From NCBI GenBank assembly GCA_003452915.1, contig DMMZ01000024.1:4014-17098 (forward strand): a stretch of 13,085 nucleotides of DNA, in the 5' to 3' direction. Under the pieces are notes generated by a model. The model had not been told where the DNA came from, made no database searches, and was given only the letters and a program-made list of their open reading frames with translations. The DNA is from Clostridiales bacterium (GTDB lineage: Bacteria > Bacillota > Clostridia > Oscillospirales > CAG-382). This document shows, one piece after another, positions 6,779 to 13,085 of this stretch. A program made the translations under genes and the position numbers. Numbering within the stretch: position 1 is the first letter of the stretch; each line of letters opens with the position of its first letter.

Positions 6779-7270
6779 ATGATTCTTGATTTAGTCGGAC
6801 TGCTAGGTGGAGCAGAGCTATCTATACCCTTTAACTGTAGTATTAAGGCGGATGGACTTTCACCGGATATCATGAGCGGAACGGCCAACGCGGAAGGCAA
6901 TATTAGGAATTTTTCCGGATATATTTTGCTTAACGCCGATATTAAGCTAAAAGCACAGGTTATTTGTGCAAGATGTGGTAATGATTTCGATACCGTGTTT
7001 TCATTCAGTACAGAGCAAAAACTTACAAATAAGCTAGAAAATCAAGAAAATGACGAATTTTTAATCATCGAAAACGGCAGTTTTGACATTACCGAGTATG
7101 TTAGCGAAAGCATATTGCTTGAGCTGCCGAGTAAGTTTATTTGTAAAGACGACTGCAAGGGTTTATGCCTTAAGTGCGGAAAAAATCTCAACGATTCGCT
7201 GTGCTCCTGCGATAAAAGAGACATTGATCCGAGACTAGCAGTCTTATCTGACTATTTTAAAGAAAAATAA
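6779..7270 (+). CDS. yceD: YceD-family (DUF177) protein, partner of L32
   Basis: The 163-residue protein begins MILDLVGLLGG, the normal start of the DUF177 family, and has an AGGTGA 4 bases upstream plus AGAGGA a little farther. It carries 'ICARCGNDF' (C63, C66) and a C-terminal Cys-rich part with C122, C126, C130, C133, C142 and C144, typical of metal-binding Firmicute members. 'DITEYVSESILLELP' (103-117) is the usual central motif. The gene stands directly before rpmF, as in most bacteria, and is linked to ribosomal RNA and large-subunit biogenesis in plants and bacteria, though its exact reaction is not known. The gap to rpmF is 30 bases, and the two share a promoter. Confidence 0.88.
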   Translation: MILDLVGLLGGAELSIPFNCSIKADGLSPDIMSGTANAEGNIRNFSGYILLNADIKLKAQVICARCGNDFDTVFSFSTEQKLTNKLENQENDEFLIIENGSFDITEYVSESILLELPSKFICKDDCKGLCLKCGKNLNDSLCSCDKRDIDPRLAVLSDYFKEK

Positions 7271-7300
7271 TTTTTTATAAAAATAAGGAGGTGTTTGGTA

Positions 7301-7492
7301 ATGGCGGTGCCAAAGAGAAAAACATCGAAAGCAAGAAGAGATAAAAGGCGTTCCTCCGTTTGGAAACTTGAACTTCCGGGAATGACCAAGTGCCCAAAAT
7401 GCGGCGAGTACAATCTTAACCATAGAGTATGCAGCAAATGCGGAAGCTACGGCGGAAAAGAAGTACTTAAAATCAAAGAAAAAGAAGCGTAA
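7301..7492 (+). CDS. rpmF: 50S ribosomal protein L32
   Basis: The 63-residue protein begins 'MAVPKRKTSKARRDKRRS', the diagnostic L32 N-terminus. It has a zinc ribbon with CPKC (31-34) and CSKC (44-47), so this is the zinc-binding form, and ends in a basic tail. A near-perfect AAGGAGGTG lies 7 bases before the ATG. It is a large-subunit protein needed late in assembly. It is co-transcribed with yceD and closed by a strong terminator. Usually plsX and fab genes follow; here they do not. Confidence 0.97.
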   Translation: MAVPKRKTSKARRDKRRSSVWKLELPGMTKCPKCGEYNLNHRVCSKCGSYGGKEVLKIKEKEA

Positions 7493-7507
7493 AACGGTTG
7501 AAAAACA

Positions 7508-7543
7508 GCGGGTTGCTTTCGTTAAAGCGACGCGCTTTTTTTT
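7508..7543 (+). terminator. Strong rho-independent terminator after rpmF
   Basis: The stem GCG-g-GTTGCTTT pairs with AAAGCGAC-g-CGC (one G-U pair, one internal G/G mismatch) around a CGTT loop, followed directly by eight T. It separates yceD-rpmF from the DUF512-der-plsY unit, at least in part. Confidence 0.9.
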
Positions 7544-7576
7544 CAATTATTTTAGGATAAAATCGGAGTTGTAAAA

Positions 7577-8896
7577 ATGGTAGAAATATTATCTGTTGAA
7601 ATCGGTTCATATGCTGAAAAAGCAGGGATAAAAGCAGGAGACAAGCTTGTTTCGGTCAACGAAAAAGAAATTTCCGATGTTCTTGACTACCGTTTTTATA
7701 TCACCGATAAAAAGCTCATACTTATAATCAAGCGCAAGGATGAAGAATTAATTGTTCAGATTAAAAAGCCCGAATATGAGGATATCGGGCTCAGTTTTTC
7801 AAGCTATTTAATGGACGAGAAAAAACGTTGTAAAAACAACTGTATTTTCTGTTTTATCGACCAGAATCCTGAGGGCATGAGAGAGTCGATATATTTTAAG
7901 GATGACGACGAACGTCTTTCGTTTTTACAGGGAAATTATGTTACGCTGACAAACTTAAATGACAAGGATATCGCACGAATAATCGAAATGCGTATTTCGC
8001 CCGTTAATATCTCTGTCCATACGACCAATCCCGAACTGCGTGTAAAGATGATGCGGAACCGACACGCAGGTGAATGCCTTAAATACCTTAAACAGCTTGA
8101 CGAGGGTGGAATAGCTCTTAATACGCAGATTGTCCTCTGTAAAGGCATAAATGACGGTGAAGAATTGGTGCGTTCGCTCGAATATTTAACTTCACTTAAT
8201 AACATCCAAAGCATTGCGGCTGTTCCGTGCGGAATAACTACCCACCGCAAAGGTTTGTATAATATCGAGCCTTACGATAGGAAAACCGCTGCAAGTGTTA
8301 TCGATATAATAGATAATTTCGGAGAAAAATGCCTAAAAGAAAAAGACATACGCCTTGTTTACGCCGCTGATGAATTCTTTTTGAAGGCGGAAAGAGCTAT
8401 TCCACCCGAAAAATATTACGAGGATTATCCACAAATCGAAAACGGCGTTGGGATGTTACGCTCACATTATGAGGAATTTTTTTATTCTCTTGAAAAAATT
8501 GAAAAATGCGGTTATAATAATAGTATTGTTATTAATATTGTTACTGGAGAAGCAGCATATTCGCATATAACTTCACTTGTCGCGCTTGCTTGTAAAAAGT
8601 TCCCGATGCTTAATATTCGTGTTAAAGCGATAAAAAACAACTTTTTCGGCGGACACATAACAGTTAGCGGACTGGTTGTAGGCAGTGATATTATCGCACA
8701 AATGAAAGATGAAGAAAAGTGCGATGTTTTACTAATCCCCTGTAATATGCTTCGGCATGACAGAGATTTGTTACTTGACAACACCAGCATAGAGGATATA
8801 GAAAAAGCACTCTCCGTAAAAGTTGTAATTGTTGAAAAAGATGGAGCCGATCTGGCAGAAAAACTGACAGGAAATAGCCCAAACAATAAGGAGTAA
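7577..8896 (+). CDS. DUF512-family protein: PDZ-like domain plus radical-SAM-type iron-sulfur domain
   Basis: The 439-residue protein starts with a PDZ-like segment (residues about 1-62: 'GSYAEKAGIKAGDKLVSVN'). The cluster motif 'CKNNCIFCFID' follows (C85, C89, C92; CxxxCxxC), as in radical-SAM enzymes. The central part has 'LTNLNDKDIARIIEMRISPVNISVHTT', 'RNRHAGECLKYLKQL' and 'TQIVLCKGINDGEEL'. The C-terminal DUF512 domain (PF04459) holds 'VTGEAAYS', 'NNFFGGHITVSGLV' and 'LIPCNMLRHD'. Its substrate is not known. The gene stands just before der in many Clostridia, with a 6-base gap here. GGAG lies 8 bases before the ATG. The conserved place suggests a basic cell role. Confidence 0.88.
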   Translation: MVEILSVEIGSYAEKAGIKAGDKLVSVNEKEISDVLDYRFYITDKKLILIIKRKDEELIVQIKKPEYEDIGLSFSSYLMDEKKRCKNNCIFCFIDQNPEGMRESIYFKDDDERLSFLQGNYVTLTNLNDKDIARIIEMRISPVNISVHTTNPELRVKMMRNRHAGECLKYLKQLDEGGIALNTQIVLCKGINDGEELVRSLEYLTSLNNIQSIAAVPCGITTHRKGLYNIEPYDRKTAASVIDIIDNFGEKCLKEKDIRLVYAADEFFLKAERAIPPEKYYEDYPQIENGVGMLRSHYEEFFYSLEKIEKCGYNNSIVINIVTGEAAYSHITSLVALACKKFPMLNIRVKAIKNNFFGGHITVSGLVVGSDIIAQMKDEEKCDVLLIPCNMLRHDRDLLLDNTSIEDIEKALSVKVVIVEKDGADLAEKLTGNSPNNKE

Positions 8897-8902
8897 CGCT
8901 GA

Positions 8903-10234
8903 ATGAGTAAAGGTATAGTAGCCATAGTTGGCAGACCGAATGTGGGTAAAAGTACATTCTTTAATAAAATAACAGGTCAGCGTATCTCTATTGTGGACGA
9001 TACACCGGGTGTTACACGTGATCGTATATATTTTGAAACAGTATGGAACAGACGAGAGCTGCTTGTTATTGATACAGGAGGAATTGAGCCTGTTACCGAT
9101 AATATGCTTTTAAAGCAGATGCGTATGCAGGCGCTGATGGCTATTAATCACGCTGATGTTATTATTTTCTTGTGTGAGCTTCAGACAGGAGTAACCGCAG
9201 CGGACAGAGATATTGCTTCCATGCTAAAAAAGTCCAAAAAACCTATTATCCTTGCGGTTAATAAGGTTGATACTGTGGGCGAGCTGCCGCCTGATTTTTA
9301 TGAATTTTACGAGCTTGGTTTTGGCGATCCGATACCTGTTTCTTCTATACACGGAACGGGAAGCGGAGATATTCTTGATATGGCTGTTTCGTTGCTTCCC
9401 GAGGATGACGGAATCGAGGAAGACAAGGATTCAATTAAGGTTGCCGTTATCGGAAAGCCCAATGCAGGAAAAAGCTCTATTGTAAACAAAATCGCAGGCG
9501 AAGAGAGAGTTATTGTCAGTGATGTGGCAGGTACAACTAGAGACGCTGTTGATACCTCTGTTGAAAACGAATACGGAAAATATATATTTATAGACACAGC
9601 AGGTATACGCCGCAACGCCAGGGTTGAGGATAATATCGAGAAATACAGCATATTACGTGCTAATATGGCGGTTGAACGTGCGGATGTATGTCTTGTTATG
9701 GTCGATGCAAACGAAGGTGTTACTTCTCAGGACGAGCGTATTGCCGGAATTTCTCATAATGCAGGTAAGGCAAGTGTAATTGTAATAAATAAATGGGATT
9801 TAATTGAAAAAGATAACAGCTCGGTTGAGGAATTCAATAAGGATGTCCGTACCGCACTCGCATATATGACCTACGCACCGATAGTTTATGTTTCGGCAAA
9901 GACAGGACAACGTATTGATAAGGTGTATGAGCTTATAAATAGATGCTACGCACAAGCGTCCTTGCGTATAACCACAGGCTTGTTAAACGACATGCTTGCA
10001 GATGCTACAACAAGGGTTCAGCCCCCAACCGACAAGGGTAGAAGATTAAAAATTTATTATATGACACAAACAGGAATAAAACCTCCGACCTTTGTTTTAT
10101 TCTGTAATAGTGCAGAACTGTTCCATTTTTCTTATCAAAGGTATATCGAGAACTGTATCAGAAAAGCGTTTGGCTTTGAAGGAACACCCATCAGGCTTGT
10201 TATTAAGCAAAAAGGCGATAATCCTGAACAATAA
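8903..10234 (+). CDS. der: Ribosome assembly GTPase Der (EngA)
   Basis: The 443-residue length is normal for Der. It has two tandem G domains and a KH-like C-terminal domain. Domain 1 has GRPNVGKS (10-17), TPGVTRD (34-40), DTGG (57-60) and NKVD (120-123). Domain 2 has GKPNAGKS (184-191), GTTRD (210-214), DTAG (231-234) and NKWD (296-299). The C-terminal part holds 'KIYYMTQTGIKPPTFVLFCN', typical of the KH-like fold. Der is essential for 50S subunit maturation. AAGGAG lies 10 bases before the ATG. It is co-directional with the DUF512 gene and with plsY 27 bases on, so likely one transcript. Confidence 0.97.
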   Translation: MSKGIVAIVGRPNVGKSTFFNKITGQRISIVDDTPGVTRDRIYFETVWNRRELLVIDTGGIEPVTDNMLLKQMRMQALMAINHADVIIFLCELQTGVTAADRDIASMLKKSKKPIILAVNKVDTVGELPPDFYEFYELGFGDPIPVSSIHGTGSGDILDMAVSLLPEDDGIEEDKDSIKVAVIGKPNAGKSSIVNKIAGEERVIVSDVAGTTRDAVDTSVENEYGKYIFIDTAGIRRNARVEDNIEKYSILRANMAVERADVCLVMVDANEGVTSQDERIAGISHNAGKASVIVINKWDLIEKDNSSVEEFNKDVRTALAYMTYAPIVYVSAKTGQRIDKVYELINRCYAQASLRITTGLLNDMLADATTRVQPPTDKGRRLKIYYMTQTGIKPPTFVLFCNSAELFHFSYQRYIENCIRKAFGFEGTPIRLVIKQKGDNPEQ

Positions 10235-10261
10235 TCAAATTTTTGAAAAAGGAATTTTATT

Positions 10262-11071
10262 ATGATTTATCTTTTTAATTTACTCGGTATCAATCCAAAC
10301 GGGCTTTTATACGGATTATTTAAAGAACTATCCTCCACCGACCCGGGGAAGGCTTTTCTTCCATTTATACTCGGTTTGCTTATCTGCATTATTGTACCGT
10401 ATCTTTTGGGCAGCCTTAATTTCGGAATAATAATCAGCAAATATCTGTATAACGACGATATACGCAATTACGGTAGCGGTAACGCAGGACTAACAAATAT
10501 GCACCGTGTTTACGGAAAAAAAGGTGCATTATATACGCTCGGCGGCGATATGCTCAAGCAGTTTTTGTCAGTCGTTCTGGGAATGCTTGTATACGGAGAG
10601 GGCGGTGCATATCTGGCAGGCACCTTTTGCATGCTCGGACATATAGCTCCTATTTATTACCATTTTAAAGGCGGAAAAGGTGTATTGACCGCCGCAACCA
10701 TGGTGTTACTTATCGATCCGCTTATATTCGTATGCCTGTTTGCAATATTCGTACTTATAGTTCTGATTTTCAAATACATTTCTCTCGGCTCGGTAATGGC
10801 AGGCTTTTTGTATCCGGCTTTTATATATTTAAGAGCGGTATATATTTATCACGCAACCGCACCGTTACCCGCAATGCTGTTTTCGTTCTTTACAGGGTTA
10901 CTCTTAATCTTCATGCACCGAGAGAATATGCGGCGTATTTTTAACAACGAAGAGAACCGTTTTTCATTTAAAAAGAAGCCTGTTGCGGTGGATGCTGTTG
11001 ACGAAAACCCCGCCCGCACCGAATTTGAGGAAATCGAAGAAGAACATAATAAGAAGAAAAAGAAAAAATAG
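10262..11071 (+). CDS. plsY: Acyl-phosphate:glycerol-3-phosphate acyltransferase PlsY, with N- and C-terminal extensions
   Basis: PlsY moves an acyl group from acyl phosphate to glycerol-3-phosphate at the membrane, the first step of phospholipid synthesis. The three family motifs are present: GSGNAG-LTNMHR (71-82), GHIAP...FKGGKGV (126-141) and HRENMRR (219-225), set among several TM helices. The first motif has Ala where many members have Pro (SGNPG). The protein has 269 residues, while many family members have about 200. The extra length is about 35 residues before the first TM helix and a 45-residue tail rich in Glu, Lys and Asp that ends in KKKKKK. AAGGA lies upstream of the ATG. plsX, which makes the acyl phosphate, is not in the window. 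Confidence 0.93.
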   Translation: MIYLFNLLGINPNGLLYGLFKELSSTDPGKAFLPFILGLLICIIVPYLLGSLNFGIIISKYLYNDDIRNYGSGNAGLTNMHRVYGKKGALYTLGGDMLKQFLSVVLGMLVYGEGGAYLAGTFCMLGHIAPIYYHFKGGKGVLTAATMVLLIDPLIFVCLFAIFVLIVLIFKYISLGSVMAGFLYPAFIYLRAVYIYHATAPLPAMLFSFFTGLLLIFMHRENMRRIFNNEENRFSFKKKPVAVDAVDENPARTEFEEIEEEHNKKKKKK

Positions 11072-11089
11072 ATTTATTATACATATTTT

Positions 11090-11115
11090 ACGGCAGGGAA
11101 ACCTTGCCGTTTTTT
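11090..11115 (+). terminator. Rho-independent terminator after plsY
   Basis: ACGGCAGGG pairs with CCTTGCCGT (one G-U pair) around an AAA loop and is followed by TTTTT. It lies 18 bases after the plsY stop and closes the DUF512-der-plsY unit. Confidence 0.9.
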
Positions 11116-11176
11116 GTTATGTTTATAATTCTTAATGAATATTTTCGATAATATTTTTAATAAATGTCAAAAAATG

Positions 11177-11205
11177 TTGTTTTTATTGATTAATAGTGAT
11201 ATAAT
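11177..11205 (+). promoter_or_regulatory. Candidate promoter of the orphan gene pair
   Basis: TTGTTT (11177-11182) and TATAAT (11200-11205) are 17 bases apart. The -10 box is consensus and the -35 matches in its first three bases. Transcription would begin near 11212, leaving a leader of about 120 nt. Confidence 0.5.
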
Positions 11206-11207
11206 TT

Positions 11208-11224
11208 AATAAGAGATTCTTATT
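11208..11224. promoter_or_regulatory. 17-bp palindrome over the predicted transcription start (possible operator)
   Basis: AATAAGA and TCTTATT are exact inverted repeats around GAT, starting 2 bases after the -10 box. A dyad over the start site is where repressors commonly bind. It could also form a short hairpin at the 5' end of the RNA. No regulator gene is next to it. Confidence 0.45.
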
Positions 11225-11332
11225 GCAAAGTTTATATTAAGCTAATAATACAAAGTTAATGAAATACAAGAAATATGGAACTATATACAGTGATAAAATT
11301 TACAAATAAATGATATGATTTGAGGTGTATGT

Positions 11333-11905
11333 ATGGTACTTGAAAGTTGGGAATGGAAAAATGAGTTACGTGAGAAAAAGCGACAATTGCTACGCTACAG
11401 CAAAAAAGAAAGTCTAAATGGGAATTTTATTAATACTTATTTCAAGTTGGAACGTGCACTTTTCTATTCAGCATTCATCGTTCGGCTCCTTGTTGAATCT
11501 AAAAAACTGAGTGACAACGCAGATAACTATAATATTAATGTTTCATCCAACTTACCGATAAAAAATATTGATAGATTACATCGTTGGATGGATGAAGACG
11601 CATATAATTGGGAAAACACTAAAAATGAAGCAATACTCGGAAAGCAAATGTGCAATTATTTAATTCATTCTTATGTTTTTAATTTTTCATACGGAGATAA
11701 TGACTCTGTTGTAGGATTTAATGTTGCTTCAGATTATATAAGAAATGATATATTATATTCAGTTTCAATTTACGAATGGATCAAATATCTCGATTTTATA
11801 ATTTCGGATAATATAGTTTCTATGACAATGGAGTATAAAGAAGAACAATCAGATTATAAAGTAGTGAAAAAAATCAGTGAAAGTTGCCATGTAACAAAAA
11901 CTTAA
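11333..11905 (+). CDS. Hypothetical protein (190 aa), unrecognised family
   Basis: I cannot name the family. The N-terminus is basic and helical (WKNELREKKRQLLRYSKK). It is followed by 'RALFYSAFIVRLLVESKKLSD', a tract with 'LHRWMDEDAYNWENTKN', then 'MCNYLIHSYVFNFSY' and 'VVGFNVASDYIRNDILYSVSIYEWIKYLDFI'. No signal peptide or clear TM helix is present; the hydrophobic stretches look like buried helices and strands. From memory, uncharacterised proteins in scattered bacteria share a similar order of motifs (a 'LxExKKLSD' helix, 'NxxIHSYVF', 'GFxVASDxxRN'), which suggests a widespread orphan family; this needs a search. GAGGTG lies 5 bases before the ATG. The gene is clearly more AT-rich than the upstream der region, in line with acquisition. 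Confidence 0.75.
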   Translation: MVLESWEWKNELREKKRQLLRYSKKESLNGNFINTYFKLERALFYSAFIVRLLVESKKLSDNADNYNINVSSNLPIKNIDRLHRWMDEDAYNWENTKNEAILGKQMCNYLIHSYVFNFSYGDNDSVVGFNVASDYIRNDILYSVSIYEWIKYLDFIISDNIVSMTMEYKEEQSDYKVVKKISESCHVTKT

Positions 11906-11957
11906 CACGCTTATTGCGAAAATCATTTAATGTGAAGTCATTGAATTACCCATTATC

Positions 11958-11963
11958 TATAAT
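11958..11963 (+). promoter_or_regulatory. Possible -10 box for the 129-aa gene
   Basis: TATAAT lies 31 bases before the ATG of the next gene, with no convincing -35 at normal spacing. It is partly covered by a weak dyad (TAATTG at 11960-11965, CAATTA at 11973-11978). The gene may therefore have its own promoter besides read-through. Confidence 0.3.
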
Positions 11964-11994
11964 TGAACTAAACAATTAAAAAGGAGCGCTATTT

Positions 11995-12384
11995 ATGAAT
12001 ATCAAAAAGTATATAAGTACGAGCGATAACGAATTAAAATCGATTCTCTTAGAATTAAAGTCAACAGCCAACAATCTAATGATAAGTATTTCAAATCTTA
12101 AGAATAATACCTCGGGGCATGCTTTTCGAAACGAACGAGATGCTATTATTTCCAAGTATGCCACATTAAAAACACAATTAAAAGAAATCTATCATTATAT
12201 TAACTTAGAAAAAAATGAAGACCTTTCGAATTCGTTTTATAGCTGTTATTTTTGTCCAGCAGTTACAGATTGCTATATTCATTGCGACGCTAAAGCTAAT
12301 GGAACAGATTTAGAAAAGCTTTATAGTTCACTCTATGATATAGACGACTATATCAATTACTACTTGCTGAAAAATAAAACCTAG
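11995..12384 (+). CDS. Hypothetical protein (129 aa) with a four-cysteine cluster
   Basis: I do not recognise this family. Residues about 10-70 are helical and probably coiled-coil (ELKSILLELKSTANNLM, then 'KYATLKTQLKEIYHYINLEKN'). C84, C87, C93 and C97 follow as CxxC-x5-CxxxC ('SCYFCPAVTDCYIHCD'), with a His just before the last Cys. A final helix (LEKLYSSLYDIDDYINYYL) ends the protein. The Cys group could bind zinc or an iron-sulfur cluster, or form disulfides. There is no signal peptide or TM helix, so it is likely cytoplasmic. AAGGAG lies 8 bases before the ATG. It follows the 190-aa gene by 89 bases on the same strand and is equally AT-rich; whether the two act together is unknown. Confidence 0.75.
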   Translation: MNIKKYISTSDNELKSILLELKSTANNLMISISNLKNNTSGHAFRNERDAIISKYATLKTQLKEIYHYINLEKNEDLSNSFYSCYFCPAVTDCYIHCDAKANGTDLEKLYSSLYDIDDYINYYLLKNKT

Positions 12385-12488
12385 AAAGAAAAATTAAATA
12401 TATAATAGTAAACACAATTATACAAGATGTTGGGCTTAGTTAAACAAAATTATTAACAAGCATCACTTTACCCATATAACTACATACT

Positions 12489-12525
12489 AGGGCAACGGAA
12501 AATATTCGTTGTCCTTGAATTTTTG
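12489..12525 (+). terminator. Rho-independent terminator between the orphan genes and rarA
   Basis: An 11-bp stem (12489-12499 with 12505-12515; AGGGCAACGGA with TTCGTTGTCCT, two G-U pairs) has a 5-nt loop and a TTTTT run 4 bases later. It lies about 105 bases after the stop of the 129-aa gene. The stretch between holds nothing else that I can support. Confidence 0.75.
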
Positions 12526-12598
12526 TTATTTAAAAGTTTAAAAAATTGAACTTAACTTTATCACCTTATCCCATTATCTGATAAATAATATTTTTACC

Positions 12599-12627
12599 TT
12601 GCATTTCCCCCTCCAACCATATATAAT
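12599..12627 (+). promoter_or_regulatory. rarA: Candidate rarA promoter
   Basis: TTGCAT (12599-12604) and TATAAT (12622-12627) are 17 bases apart and lie after the terminator. Transcription would start near 12634, about 26 bases before the rarA start codon. Confidence 0.6.
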
Positions 12628-12659
12628 AATATCCATCAATCATTAAACGAGGATACACA

Positions 12660-13085
12660 ATGCCTTTAGCGGACAGGGTTAGACCGAAGAGTTTTGACGA
12701 AATAGCAGGGCAAAAGCACCTGCTTTCTAAGGGTGCGCCTTTTCGCAAGATTATCGAGAGCGGACATCTGCCCTCGCTTGTTTTTTACGGTCCTCCCGGC
12801 ACAGGTAAGACTACAGTTGCGGATATAGTCGCAAAAAAGTGCAACAAGCTTTTTTACCGCATTAACGCTACTGTTGCTTCCTTAAGTGATGTTCGGGATA
12901 TACTTACCGAGGCTGGAACGCTTATGAGCAGCGACGGTATTCTACTCTATATTGACGAAATACAATATTTCAATAAAAAACAACAGCAATCGCTGTTGGA
13001 ATATGTTGAGGACGGCAGAGTTACCTTAATATGTTCTACTACAGAAAACCCTTTCTTTACTATATATGGAGCGTTATTATCACGC
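12660..13085 (+). CDS. rarA: Replication-associated recombination AAA+ ATPase RarA (MgsA), N-terminal part; runs off the end
   Basis: The first 142 residues are visible. They begin 'MPLADRVRPKSFDEIAGQKHLL', the typical RarA start. The Walker A motif GPPGTGKT is at 44-51, Walker B 'LLYIDEI' at 95-101 followed by 'FNKKQQQSLLEYVEDG', and the sensor-1 region reads 'ICSTTENPFFTIYGALLSR'. RarA is a clamp-loader-like ATPase that acts at stalled forks. GAGGA lies 6 bases before the ATG. The gene has its own promoter. The rest of the ATPase domain and the C-terminal tetramer domain lie beyond the window. Confidence 0.93.
   Translation, partial: MPLADRVRPKSFDEIAGQKHLLSKGAPFRKIIESGHLPSLVFYGPPGTGKTTVADIVAKKCNKLFYRINATVASLSDVRDILTEAGTLMSSDGILLYIDEIQYFNKKQQQSLLEYVEDGRVTLICSTTENPFFTIYGALLSR

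Noticed and set aside
8512..8957. Overlapping minus-strand reading frames of 88-137 codons across the DUF512/der junction
   Set aside because: They lie opposite well-supported genes, show the Leu/Ser/Phe-rich make-up of antisense frames, and match nothing I know.
12385..12488. Possible small RNA starting at the TATAAT at 12401 and ending at the terminator
   Set aside because: No -35 at proper spacing and no stable structure apart from the terminator; such boxes are expected by chance in this AT-rich spacer.
12566..12748. Minus-strand 60-codon frame over the start of rarA
   Set aside because: It overlaps the rarA promoter and conserved N-terminus and looks like a shadow.
1..13085. CRISPR array, tRNA/rRNA genes, transposase or integrase
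   Set aside because: I saw no regularly spaced direct repeats, no tRNA-like cloverleaf ends and no mobile-element protein motifs.

Overview
The window looks like a chromosomal segment from a low-GC Gram-positive anaerobe of the class Clostridia, probably the Ruminococcaceae/Oscillospiraceae lineage. This is inferred from the AT-rich DNA, strong AGGAGG-type ribosome binding sites, sigma-A-like promoters, the gene order DUF512 protein - der - plsY, and a surface protein with an xPxTG-type C-terminal signal. No sequence search was possible, so all family assignments rest on motifs and remembered family features.

Layout. (1) 1-1250, plus strand: the 3' part of a surface protein with a discoidin-like domain, closed by a terminator. 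(2) 1400-1800, plus strand: an isolated small gene with its own -10 box, a hairpin leader and a terminator shared with the convergent operon. (3) 6518 down to 1803, minus strand: a six-gene operon-like run. It encodes a 63-aa single-pass membrane protein, a GHL10-type glycosidase-like protein, the tRNA methyltransferase TrmK, a GT2-GtrA fusion glycosyltransferase, a membrane-anchored phosphodiester glycosidase (NAGPA-type), and a small two-TM membrane protein. (4) 6600-11115, plus strand: housekeeping genes. A perfect TTGACA-17-TATAAT promoter drives yceD(DUF177)-rpmF. A terminator follows, then DUF512 radical-SAM-like protein - der - plsY and another terminator. (5) 11200-12525, plus strand: an AT-rich accessory stretch with two unrecognised genes, one preceded by a palindrome over the predicted transcription start. 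(6) From 12660, plus strand: the start of rarA, running off the end.

How the genes may work together. The minus-strand run mixes sugar transfer at the membrane (GT2-GtrA), sugar-phosphodiester cleavage (NAGPA-type) and a glycan-hydrolase-like protein, so it may build or trim an envelope glycan; TrmK appears to be a passenger coupled to it. The housekeeping part covers ribosome protein supply and assembly (rpmF, der, yceD) and phospholipid synthesis (plsY). The two orphan genes between plsY and rarA are the best candidates for something undescribed, but the sequence alone gives no function. No tRNA, rRNA, CRISPR array, transposase or phage gene was seen.
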